A stretch of 64,000 nucleotides of DNA from Thamnaconus septentrionalis (lineage: Eukaryota; Chordata; Actinopteri; Tetraodontiformes; Monacanthidae): contig CM020503.1 in assembly GCA_009823395.1 (NCBI GenBank), positions 5,052,001 through 5,116,000 on the forward strand, given 5' to 3'. This document shows, one piece after another, positions 60,901 through 64,000 of the stretch; position 1 is the first letter of the stretch; each line of letters starts with the position of its first letter. Made by a program: the position numbers and the translations under genes. The notes under the pieces were generated by a model, which was not told the DNA's origin, ran no database searches, and saw nothing but the letters and a program-made list of their open reading frames with translations.

Positions 60901-62834
60901 GTGAAGTTTGGAGAGAAAGGTTAACAAAAAAAAAAGCCGCTGATGCTCAGGGCGTCGCTCCGATTCGCTGACACACAGGCCTCCTCTTTGACTCTAATGA
61001 TCATCAATCAGAAGGGTTTGTCTGGAAATTAAGCTACATTAAGGCAATTACAGGCAGCAGATAGTCATCATAGATAGACATTATCTCCACCGCCCGGCAA
61101 TGAATTATTCAGCTGTTTTTATAACAAGGCAAAATGCGGTTGCTGTGGCAACCAAAAATTACACCCGAATGTATTTAACTTACCATTATCATACAACTAT
61201 TATCAACTGGGTCACGCCAGCTAATTTATCAAGTAATCATCGTCAGTTCCCGTCGAGGCAAGTTAGGAGGCCCGTGATTCGGGCCACTCAGTAATCAGTA
61301 AAAATAGCTTCTCCACTGGTTTTCTCTCTGTGGTTTTCCTGCCACTGAAGAAGACACACTGAGCGCAGCAGCGGCAGCCATCCACAATAAGAAGCAGTTC
61401 AAATCTCTTCAGCCATCGCCAAAGTTAACATCGCAAAGCCATTGAAATCAAATGCGTTTCCATTTTTTTCTTAGAATTCCAAATAAACTATTTGACAGGC
61501 CTTTAAAAGAATCTATGGTTTCCACAAACAGCCGACACAAAATCCATTTCTGGACAGTTTTTTTTCCCTTTTTCGTGTGTGCACTTTGTTTTTTTTCTTT
61601 TTTCGCCTGCTCACCCTGAAGTGCTGCACGATGAGATGCAGTATGTGGACCAGCTGCGGGACAGTGTGTCCCTCCTCCACGATGATTTTGCGCGTCCAGT
61701 GGGTCAACATCTGGTGGCCGTCCTCCATGCGTGCGGGAACAGCTGGGGTGAGGATGGCCATGGCCTGGCGCACAATGGCGCGAGCCTCCATGGTGTGGGC
61801 CTTGAGCAGGCTGTGAAAGACCTGGCAGAGGAAGGACAAACACCCATTCAGAATGCCATCTCATAAACTCAACCAAATTATTCTCCAAATCATCATCGAA
61901 ATGTTGACATTTTTACTCCTTTGCCTTCGTTCTGCAGCTGGAGAATATCACAACTCTTAATTTAAAAAAAAATATTTCATGTGCATGATACCCACAGTGC
62001 TTAGGCATAATATGTAAAATTCAGTAATATAGTACTGTAATATAATTGTAGTAATGTGGTAGCTGATGATGTTTAATAGCCGCAAATAATATCTTGTTTT
62101 AATGCATTTTGATGGAGACTGCAATGAGATGCAGGTGAAAGGTGAAGTGAATCTGGGCAGGTTTAAATACATTTTGTACTTCTTCCTGCTCCTTTTCAAG
62201 CGTATTTAAGTTTCTGGATATTTGTTTTCTTTGAGTATTAGGCCCGTTTGTTTTTGTTTTTCTTTCGTTTTACTTTTTCTTATTTTGTTTCCAGTATTTG
62301 TGTTTTTTATTCTTGAATAAAGAATTAAATTAAATTCATTAAAAAAAATTATATCAAATCCTCTGACAACTTAAAGTCAATATCTTGATCCCCATTCTTT
62401 GTTTTTCTTTTTTTCACCTGATGTTACATAATTTCAGTTGAATATTTGTTTCATAGCAACTGAGTCCACATTATGATTCACTTAGTAGCTTTTTCTCAGT
62501 TCTCTGTCCTGAACTGTCATGAAAAGAATGTCAACACCAGAGCTACTTTCCACAAACCATTCCTCACCTGCAGGACAATCTTCTTGTGAATTGCAAACTT
62601 TGCGATGATGTGGGCCAGGAGCAGATGGCCGCTATATTTGCAAGCGGGGTCGACGCAGGCTTTGGGCAGCAGGCACGGCCAGGCGAAGGTCATGAGGCGC
62701 CGCAGCTTGCTGTTGCGCGACTTGTTGTTGTCGTGAATGTGGTGCGGCGCATGCTCCACCAGCAGCGTGGAGAACTGCAGCAGGCAGATTCGCAGCGAGT
62801 CCAGCAGGTCGGCCTGCTTCTCTGGGTCCAACAC
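18472..62834 (-). CDS. trrap: trrap, 3' half of the gene (35 coding exons, spliced)
   Basis: Transformation/transcription domain-associated protein, a nuclear scaffold that binds activators such as MYC and E2F and recruits the SAGA and TIP60/NuA4 acetyltransferase complexes. Seen here: 35 exons with GT donors and AG acceptors, joining in frame to 2056 residues plus a TGA stop at 18472-18474. The family is about 3850 residues long, so the N-terminal half lies off the window. Numbering from the first residue here, approximate domains are: HEAT-type solenoid 1-890, FAT 890-1470, PI3K-like domain 1700-2020, FATC the last 33 residues. The catalytic motifs are degenerate, as expected for this pseudokinase. 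The match to vertebrate TRRAP is near-continuous from memory of the family. Introns range from about 110 bp to 5.2 kb. Exon entries follow separately. Confidence 0.98.
18757..20407 (-). other. trrap intron
   Basis: AT-rich, no repeat element recognised except a short A/AAAT run at 19346-19369. Confidence 0.8.
20408..20602 (-). CDS. trrap: trrap exon, residues 1898-1962, pseudo-DFG region
   Basis: 65 codons, DTGKLNVSYFRFDIN to CFAQPNFK. The acceptor is TTCAG and the donor is AAG|GTAACT. The position of the PIKK DFG motif reads YFR (about residues 1906-1908), so no Mg-binding Asp. RPVPFRLTPNISEFLTT is the activation-segment-like region. Confidence 0.97.
20603..22211 (-). other. trrap intron with CT-rich and CpG-bearing stretches
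   Basis: Holds a C/T-rich tract at 21090-21160, a CpG-bearing patch at 21290-21430 and a G-rich stretch at 21765-21800. Nothing coding was recognised. Confidence 0.75.
22212..22415 (-). CDS. trrap: trrap exon, residues 1830-1897, pseudo-catalytic loop
   Basis: 68 codons, VLRDILKEVQGNMVP to LQIAQ. The acceptor is CCCAG and the donor is CAG|GTAAGG. By my hand alignment the PIKK catalytic loop (DRxxxN) is HLNRLNPEM here: the catalytic Asp is Asn at residue 1886 and the metal-binding Asn is Glu at 1891. This fits the known pseudokinase status of the family. Confidence 0.97.
22898..23082 (-). CDS. trrap: trrap exon, residues 1768-1829, PI3K-like domain
   Basis: TG completes GTG (Val), then PRVVAVSPQMRLVEDN to GTQASHQ at CAG|GTATGA. 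The acceptor is TGCAG. Contains SLSLVEIYKQRCAKKG. Confidence 0.97.
23777..23994 (-). CDS. trrap: trrap exon, residues 1695-1768, N-lobe of PI3K-like domain
   Basis: G completes AGG (Arg), then FMPRVEIVQKHNTAARR to KRHLFFT plus G|GTGCGA. The acceptor is TCCAG. GHNGKIYPYLVMND corresponds to the PIKK strand that normally bears the ATP-binding Lys. Confidence 0.97.
24099..24331. mobile_element. MITE-like element with imperfect terminal inverted repeats
   Basis: Left end TAGAGATGTACCAATACTGA and right end (reverse complement) TAGGGATGCACCGATACTAC agree at about 16 of 20 positions. The interior repeats the motif CTGATACCAGTT. This TIR style is common in fish non-autonomous DNA transposons. No coding capacity. 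Confidence 0.7.
24388..24613 (-). CDS. trrap: trrap exon, residues 1620-1695
   Basis: The leading AC completes GAC (Asp), then FDFSVPGSMKLHNLIS to HYYIKIA plus AG|GTGAAG. The acceptor is GCCAG. Lys-rich helix (KLKKWIKILEAKTKQ) leading to the N-lobe of the kinase-like domain. Confidence 0.97.
24698..25164. mobile_element. second MITE-like element, AT-rich
   Basis: Ends TAGGGATGTTCACAATTAAT and, reversed, TAGGGATGCAAATTATTGAT. Only the first 8 bases and the AATTATTGAT/ATTAAT theme match well, so more diverged than its neighbour 370 bp away. The interior is rich in CGATTAATCG-type palindromes. Confidence 0.55.
26534..26552. promoter_or_regulatory. perfect 9-bp dyad with divergent TGACG half-sites
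   Basis: TAATGACGC, G, GCGTCATTA. Each arm contains a TGACG core as recognised by CREB/ATF-type factors. Binding is inference. Confidence 0.35.
27441..27473. repeat. (TTTTC)n simple repeat
   Basis: T/C-only run directly before the CpG island. Confidence 0.9.
27480..27780. promoter_or_regulatory. intragenic CpG island
   Basis: About 45 CpG dinucleotides in 300 bases by hand count, above the number expected from base composition, in contrast to the CpG-poor sequence on both sides. It lies in the intron between the exons at 24388 and 29832. No trrap exon or other exon recognised inside. It could be an internal or antisense promoter. Confidence 0.5.
27955..28514. mobile_element. possible decayed non-autonomous DNA element
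   Basis: Starts TAGGGCTGTGCGATTGATCA, a start seen in fish repeats, and ends near AAAATTGGGATTTTATCCGC followed by CCT. Terminal symmetry is weak (AGGGC only). Internal short repeats around CTTCATCTTTGTTT suggest repetitive origin. Confidence 0.35.
29832..30093 (-). CDS. trrap: trrap exon, residues 1533-1620
   Basis: VLRQLQQGLAKCYSV to MKGQFTT plus G|GTTGGT. The acceptor is TGCAG. Conserved helical region before the kinase-like lobe (FVKKLVSTFGVGLENVSN). The next intron, 5.2 kb, is the largest in the window. Confidence 0.97.
30396..30436. repeat. (CA)n microsatellite
   Basis: About 40 bp of CA with one CG interruption, in a trrap intron. Confidence 0.95.
30908..31113 (-). CDS. trrap: trrap exon, residues 1464-1532, FAT-to-kinase linker
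   Basis: The leading AC completes GAC (Asp); then a Ser/Gln/Gly-rich linker (ASGQQQPSSVGAQSHSGAS) precedes DPGPIRATAPMWRC and ends ENWHEEV-type sequence at GAG|GTGAGA. The acceptor is ACCAG. The linker corresponds to a segment that differs between mammalian isoforms; no in-frame AG just before DPGPIR was found, so skipping it by an alternative acceptor looks unlikely here. Confidence 0.96.
31298..31388 (-). CDS. trrap: trrap exon, residues 1434-1464 (end of FAT)
   Basis: VGRVYPQAVYFPIRTLY to ERYKS plus G|GTAAGT. The acceptor is GCCAG. The smallest exon here, 91 bp. By position it lies at the C-terminal border of the FAT domain. Confidence 0.97.
31389..34196 (-). other. trrap intron (2.8 kb)
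   Basis: Mostly unique sequence; poly-A at 32986-33002 and a GGGA run at 33041-33056. No gene or clear element seen. Confidence 0.75.
34197..34358 (-). CDS. trrap: trrap exon, residues 1380-1433 (FAT)
   Basis: 54 codons, VLWLLSFDDKNTLADA to LLNLISQ. The acceptor is CGCAG and the donor is CAG|GTGAGA. Contains the conserved CIGVPPIQWLAWIPQLL. Confidence 0.97.
34466..34511. repeat. (AAAT/GATA)n simple repeat
   Basis: Tandem AAAT units with an internal block of AGAT. Confidence 0.92.
35832..36374. mobile_element. TA-flanked inverted-repeat element (MITE-like)
   Basis: Bounded by TA on both sides. Termini CGAAAGAGGATTAGGACCAC and, reversed, CGGAAGAGAATTAGGGCCAT agree at 16 of 20. Inside, left-arm motifs such as GACAAAATTTTGTGAATAAA recur inverted in the right arm (36258-36342), along with tandem variants of GAAATTTCG and AATAAAGT. 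TA flanks suggest a Tc1/mariner-type duplication. No coding capacity. Confidence 0.75.
36452..36653 (-). CDS. trrap: trrap exon, residues 1312-1379 (FAT)
   Basis: The leading G completes AAG (Lys), then SEEANKAFSAAVQMHDV to SRKYLAK at AAG|GTGAGA. The acceptor is CCCAG. Contains KAWAMWGDYLENIF. Confidence 0.97.
36654..38897 (-). other. trrap intron (2.2 kb)
   Basis: Holds short CA/TA alternation about 37378-37438, poly-A at 37604-37620 and an A-rich GAAAAA repeat at 38098-38136. A stretch from 38612 (GGTCCGGTGTGTAG) resembles the start of a common fish repeat but no boundaries could be set. Confidence 0.6.
38098..38136. repeat. A-rich (AAAAAG)n simple repeat
   Basis: Purine-only run of A with periodic G. 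Confidence 0.9.
38898..38998 (-). CDS. trrap: trrap exon, residues 1279-1312 (FAT)
   Basis: GLEVIESTNLKYFTKEM to FLAQIN plus AA|GTACGT. The acceptor is TTTAG after a T-rich tract. Lys is completed by the next exon. Confidence 0.97.
39572..41444 (+). mobile_element. hAT-superfamily DNA transposon remnant inside a trrap intron
   Basis: A probable 5' terminus at 39572 (CAGGTGTCCCAACCTGGGG, the CAG-start typical of hAT ends) precedes the broken transposase gene by about 340 bp, with a long poly-A run between. No matching 3' terminal repeat or 8-bp target duplication was found after 41444, so the right end is missing or too decayed. Orientation is opposite to trrap. Confidence 0.7.
39912..41444 (+). 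pseudogene. broken hAT transposase (ZBED5/SCAND3-like lineage)
   Basis: Three regions lie in order. (1) 39912-40202, BED-type zinc finger remnant: SYLDFGFIEGQD, then ECFFSGKKLANDSMKPTKLK and RHQETKHP; the second finger Cys is Ser. (2) 40304-40597 and 40775-41161, catalytic-core pieces: HFAIELDETTTASGE and VNFMKAHPSNKRLF. (3) 41247-41444, the C-terminal dimerisation motif: AFSALVTIKTKAHNRLN, FRLAVTSIEPNMASL. Separated by stop codons and frameshifts, with an apparent deletion between regions 2 and 3, so inactive. Between the pieces AKAKKPHNIGEQLIKPAC is still readable. Confidence 0.85.
41445..42023 (-). other. remainder of the trrap intron after the hAT remnant
   Basis: AT-rich sequence, possibly the 3' non-coding part of the hAT element in its first few hundred bases. 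No terminal repeat identified. Confidence 0.5.
42024..42170 (-). CDS. trrap: trrap exon, residues 1230-1278 (FAT)
   Basis: 49 codons, CLVNVALDILTRIHTIP to MGKNECMQ. The acceptor is TCTAG and the donor is CAG|GTAAGA. The next intron (3.0 kb) houses the dead hAT transposase. Confidence 0.97.
42281..42399 (-). CDS. trrap: trrap exon, residues 1190-1229 (FAT)
   Basis: The leading CC completes GCC (Ala), then IVSAYETNTQHDPNNNN to GKIARKQ. The acceptor is CTCAG and the donor is CAG|GTAAGT. Has an Asn run in the loop QHDPNNNNAM. The following intron is only 110 bp. Confidence 0.97.
43094..43289 (-). CDS. trrap: trrap exon, residues 1125-1190 (FAT)
   Basis: AAQQIIELQEAAQINAG to FMWRQHHYQ plus one base at AAG|GTACTT. 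The acceptor is ACCAG. Contains NLGRNTSLHDMKTVVKTW. It joins directly to AIVSAYE in the next exon, so the short extra segment known at this junction in some mammalian isoforms is not encoded here. Confidence 0.96.
43290..45179 (-). other. trrap intron (1.9 kb)
   Basis: Unique-looking AT-rich sequence. A small CACCAG repeat lies at 44551-44574. No gene recognised. Confidence 0.75.
45180..45371 (-). CDS. trrap: trrap exon, residues 1061-1124 (FAT)
   Basis: 64 codons, VELSCPKEMAWKVNM to VHTPLLQ. The acceptor is ACCAG and the donor is CAG|GTTAGT. FAT helices with MASSLAIREWRRLP. Confidence 0.97.
46395..46441. repeat. (GGCA)n microsatellite
   Basis: About 11-12 perfect GGCA/CAGG units. Confidence 0.97.
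46684..47011. mobile_element. MITE-like element with 19-bp terminal inverted repeats
   Basis: Left end AAGGTCCTAACACACCGGG (46684-46702) and right end, reversed, AAAGTCCTTACACACCGGG (46993-47011), 17 of 19 identical. Subterminal GGCGAAGCGACGC and CGCAAAGC are also partly mirrored. The terminus resembles a common fish repeat. Length 328 bp, no coding capacity, in the 2.1 kb trrap intron 45372-47493. Confidence 0.8.
47361..47427. repeat. 10-bp-unit GT-rich minisatellite
   Basis: Seven units alternating TAGGTGTGTG and CTGGTGTGTG, ending about 65 bp from a trrap donor site. Confidence 0.92.
47494..47629 (-). CDS. trrap: trrap exon, residues 1015-1060 (FAT)
   Basis: The leading A completes CGA (Arg), then CSKELNQWEQLTEYGQ to MKEALVQ. 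The acceptor is TCCAG and the donor is CAG|GTAAGG. A GT-rich minisatellite lies just past the donor in the following intron. Confidence 0.97.
48358..48470 (-). CDS. trrap: trrap exon, residues 978-1015 (FAT)
   Basis: AQEGYEKAMEKARKEHER to LWEDHWI plus CG|GTACCA; the split Arg is completed by the next exon. The acceptor is TTCAG. A charged helix (KARKEHER) precedes the conserved FPEYQLWEDHW. Confidence 0.97.
48677..48814 (-). CDS. trrap: trrap exon, residues 932-977 (FAT)
   Basis: 46 codons, EILDSLAELYSLLQEE to QHGFFEQ. The acceptor is TCCAG and the donor is CAG|GTGAGC. TPR-like helices of the FAT domain, with EEDMWAGLWQKRCK. Confidence 0.97.
49023..49310 (-). CDS. trrap: trrap exon, residues 836-931, start of the FAT domain
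   Basis: The longest exon here (288 bp, 96 codons): ALSGEMGPFLCSGSHL to ESITPPQQ. The acceptor is TTTAG and the donor is CAG|GTAAAC. By position it should contain the N-terminal border of the FAT domain. RPCVLKYLGKTHNLW is a conserved family stretch. Confidence 0.97.
49648..49669. repeat. (CTG)7 in intron
   Basis: Seven perfect CTG units within the intron 49311-50105; not translated. Confidence 0.95.
50106..50225 (-). CDS. trrap: trrap exon, residues 796-835
   Basis: 40 codons, TGALLNALVQLCHIS to KILSDRQQH. The acceptor is CTTAG and the donor is CAT|GTAAGT. Phase 0. Confidence 0.97.
50660..50702. repeat. (ATC)n microsatellite
   Basis: About 14 ATC units, 24 bp from the trrap donor of the exon at 50726. 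Confidence 0.95.
50726..50872 (-). CDS. trrap: trrap exon, residues 747-795
   Basis: EVEIDIELAPSDQTAIPK to FLDSLREVK. The acceptor is GGCAG and the donor is AAG|GTAAGG. Phase 0, 49 codons. The first half (acidic, with a Lys-rich stretch) is variable between vertebrates; the second half, QLHMLTNRHDKFLD, is conserved. Confidence 0.96.
51104..51283 (-). CDS. trrap: trrap exon, residues 687-746
   Basis: I chose the acceptor GTTAG giving LLLAVCERNTTIG. A second AG 13 bases further in (TTGCAG) would break the frame with the previous exon. Ends RENSETKEE at GAG|GTCAGA. The intron before it is 121 bp. Ends in an acidic, Lys/Glu-rich loop. Confidence 0.96.
51405..51618 (-). CDS. trrap: trrap exon, residues 615-686
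   Basis: The first G completes Arg, then DESLSGSDITSKLEPAFL to HFWIKQCIE at GAG|GTAAAG. The acceptor is CACAG. About 95 bp upstream of it (sense strand) lies a roughly 210 bp TTTC-rich simple repeat. Contains VFDASMKRRVYERLL. Confidence 0.97.
51711..51923. repeat. (GAAA)n polypurine tract, 213 bp
   Basis: G/A-only sequence of GAAA and GAAAAAA units. On the trrap sense strand it is TTTC-rich and lies just upstream of the acceptor at 51618. Confidence 0.97.
51924..53190 (-). other. rest of trrap intron
   Basis: No gene or element recognised; ordinary sequence with a short CT-rich stretch about 53035-53085. Confidence 0.7.
53191..53312 (-). CDS. trrap: trrap exon, residues 575-615
   Basis: Reads MPNLREKSILLVKMM to DLVNYVY and ends AG|GTAATT, leaving Arg split. 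The acceptor is TCCAG. The internal ATG is not a start: the frame is open across the junction. Confidence 0.96.
53670..53869 (-). CDS. trrap: trrap exon, residues 508-574
   Basis: Starts with TG completing GTG (Val), then TSELVMLSLDLVKTRL, and ends NNSPMAANQ at CAG|GTAAGG. The acceptor is CGCAG. Solenoid helices with MEMRKNFIQVILTSLIEKS. Confidence 0.97.
54496..54645 (-). CDS. trrap: trrap exon, residues 458-508
   Basis: Reads TLMILKSACSYNASYIDRL to GVTETNT, with split codons at both ends. The acceptor is TTCAG and the donor is CAG|GTACAT. The tail SPQQANPGVTETNT is a variable loop; the rest is solenoid. Confidence 0.96.
55378..55506 (-). CDS. trrap: trrap exon, residues 415-458
   Basis: Enters and leaves in phase 1: the leading GC completes AGC (Ser) and the trailing G opens Gly. 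Reads TSTVASKYEELECL to TNPTQLF. The acceptor is TCCAG and the donor is TCG|GTAGGA. The intron before it is only 187 bp. Confidence 0.96.
55694..55907 (-). CDS. trrap: trrap exon, residues 344-415
   Basis: Starts EQPAQANISNICTGLE after TGCAG and ends SIFPTEP plus one base at A|GTAAGT, so the next codon is split. Carries the family-typical RGIAACMTCGNTKVLRAVHSL. Confidence 0.97.
55908..57385 (-). other. trrap intron with GA-rich block
   Basis: Purine-rich stretch 56770-56990 (AGAGAGGGGATGACAGAGAG type); no exon recognised. Confidence 0.7.
57386..57532 (-). CDS. trrap: trrap exon, residues 295-343
   Basis: 49 codons from VNDASNVAGSPGEL to DKLLMTV. The acceptor is GGTAG and the donor is GTG|GTGAGT. 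Phase 0. The solenoid segment RPDMWPRAELKLQWFDK is highly conserved in the family. Confidence 0.97.
58017..58127 (-). CDS. trrap: trrap exon, residues 258-294
   Basis: 37 codons from VFGRGQSIPG to LIRIACQ. The acceptor is TTCAG after a T-rich tract and the donor is CAG|GTAACA. Phase 0. Contains the conserved KPVEKQHTDTVVNFL. Confidence 0.97.
58927..59064 (-). CDS. trrap: trrap exon, residues 212-257, Ala/Glu/Gly-rich linker with basic clusters
   Basis: 46 codons between a CTGCAG acceptor and an ACG|GTAACC donor. It opens with an acidic, Ala/Gly-rich stretch (PETEAEAGAGGEG) and then has two basic clusters, VKRGL and VKRFR, that resemble a split nuclear localisation signal; that role is inference. 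It is the least conserved segment of the gene here. Phase 0 on both sides keeps the frame between IKDQQ and VFGRG. Confidence 0.93.
59393..59551 (-). CDS. trrap: trrap exon, residues 159-211
   Basis: Begins VYYPVRHHLVQHM and ends IKDQQ. The acceptor is TGCAG and the donor is CAG|GTCTGT, a weaker donor. Phase 0, 53 codons. Solenoid helices, with KWELQRIKDQQ leading into the low-complexity linker of the next exon. Confidence 0.97.
59552..61614 (-). other. trrap intron (2.1 kb)
   Basis: Holds a C run at 60230-60240, a CA/CG alternating stretch at 60586-60663 and short poly-A runs. No gene recognised. Confidence 0.75.
61615..61821 (-). CDS. trrap: trrap exon, residues 90-158
   Basis: Runs from VFHSLLKAHTMEAR to IVQHFR. 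The acceptor is GCCAG and the donor is AGG|GTGAGC. Phase 0 at both ends, 69 codons. HEAT-type helices of the solenoid, including MEDGHQMLTHWTRKI. It joins directly to the preceding exon's VLQ, as in other vertebrate TRRAPs. Confidence 0.97.
62568..62834 (-). CDS. trrap: trrap exon (1st in window), residues 1-89
   Basis: Begins VLDPEKQADLL after a CACAG acceptor with a C-rich pyrimidine tract and ends in KKIVLQ at a CAG|GTGAGG donor. Phase 0 at both ends. Helical HEAT-like solenoid, with a conserved stretch reading HAPHHIHDNN. Because it opens in phase 0 with no start Met, at least one more coding exon must lie beyond 64000. Confidence 0.97.
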
Positions 62835-64000
62835 CTGTGATGGAGAGGGGAGGGGGGGGGGCGGGGGGCAAAGTGTGGTCAGAGGTGGATGGTTGTTTGC
62901 AAACCTCGGGTCCAGATCAGCTTGGAGGATACCGGCACTTCGCGTCTTGATACATTAAAAACGTCTAAATTGAGTCCGACTGCAAATCACATGGATTTTA
63001 CATGCAGAAATTGTGCCAACCATGTTTTTCATTTATTCATTATGAAATTGTACATTTTATCAGTTTCAGTTGTCCCAATGATGCAAGTTTTTCTTAGTTC
63101 ATAGAAACAAGAGTTTTGGGCAATGACTCATTAAAGAGTGTCAACCCCATGACGGCCAATCAGAGGATCTTTGTTGCTACAATGGTTGCATGCCTATCCA
63201 ATTGTGCGCAGAGAAAGGCAGTTTAGTCAACAGCCAGCAGTCGCAGAGCCTTCGGAAATGACATACTTGCACAAAAGACACCAGACAAATTCAGTTCTGA
63301 ACTGTTAATTATAGTACCATGCCAAGCTACTTGTGCTAACCAGGTGAAGATGACAACAAAGGACTTTGATTACACCTTAAGTGCATTTCTAATTTTATTA
63401 AGTGCTATCATGCACTTATAATATGTCCAAGTACTTTTTGCCACGAGGACAATTTTGACAAAGGATCTCGGTCTTCAAACGGCCATCGAGTACAAAGGGA
63501 AGAGATCCCACAGAGAGGAGGAGAGTGAGGAAGTGAGTTTTAAGCCGACTGCAGAGGCTCCATTAGGACGAGTGTTAGTCAGGGATGAGATCGTCCACCG
63601 AGCAAACAAACACGCTGACCTTTAGCACTGTCTCCCCTGACATTTACACCAGGAATTACATTCTGCTGCGCTGAATGAAATGTGATGAAAAGGACGGGAC
63701 ATAAAAATGAAGACTGATGAAAAGGACGGAGGAGAAGAAAAAGAAGGTGAAAGTGACAAAAATTAAATGATGGAACAGTGTGTGAAAAATAAGAGGAACT
63801 GGGACTAAGTGGAATGAAGGTGATGATGATGGAGCAACAAGGTGTGTTGGCCCTGATAAGACATTGCGAGAGGAAATTCAGCAGGTAATGAAATCACAGA
63901 GAGGGACGGAGAAAGAAAAATGATGACTAATGAGCAAAGAAAGACGTTAACAGGTTGAAAGCTGGGAAGAAGAACAGAAGAGCCACAAACATAGGGCTAC
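62835..64000 (-). other. trrap intron continuing upstream out of the window
   Basis: No further exon matching TRRAP found up to 64000. The last 300 bases are A/G-rich on the plus strand with repeated GATGAAAAGGACGG (about 63682-63730). Confidence 0.65.

Overview
The window is a piece of vertebrate, very probably teleost fish, nuclear genome. It shows spliced genes with GT-AG introns, many microsatellites, a V-SINE-like tRNA-derived SINE, a decayed Tc1-type element, an hAT transposase corpse and several short MITE-like inverted-repeat elements of kinds common in ray-finned fish. There is no operon structure, no CRISPR array and no prokaryotic signal.

One protein-coding gene dominates. From about 62.8 kb down to 18.47 kb, on the minus strand, lie 35 consecutive coding exons of trrap, the giant PIKK-family pseudokinase scaffold of the SAGA and TIP60/NuA4 histone acetyltransferase complexes. 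I placed every exon by hand from its GT donor and AG acceptor. Together they total 6171 nt, an unbroken frame of 2056 codons plus a stop. This is roughly the C-terminal 53% of the protein: the end of the HEAT-repeat solenoid, the FAT domain, the catalytically dead PI3K-like domain and the FATC tail. The 5' half of the gene lies beyond position 64000.

Layout. 1-17.8 kb: 3' flank of trrap with no recognisable gene; it holds a tRNA-like fragment, a Tc1 remnant, the SINE, microsatellites, CpG-rich patches and a dense palindrome cluster at 16.75-16.90 kb. 17.2-17.8 kb: CpG-rich patch. About 18.2-18.47 kb: probable trrap 3' UTR. 18.47-62.83 kb: the 35 exons. The introns carry mobile-element debris: MITE-like elements at 24.1, 24.7, 35.8 and 46.7 kb, a weak candidate at 27.95 kb, and a broken hAT transposase gene, antisense to trrap, at 39.9-41.4 kb. 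A very CpG-dense island at 27.5-27.8 kb sits in the largest intron. 62.8-64 kb: intron sequence leading to upstream exons outside the window.

I found no clear new gene system. The best leads are the intragenic CpG island, the palindrome cluster and the TA-flanked inverted-repeat element with internal inverted repeats.
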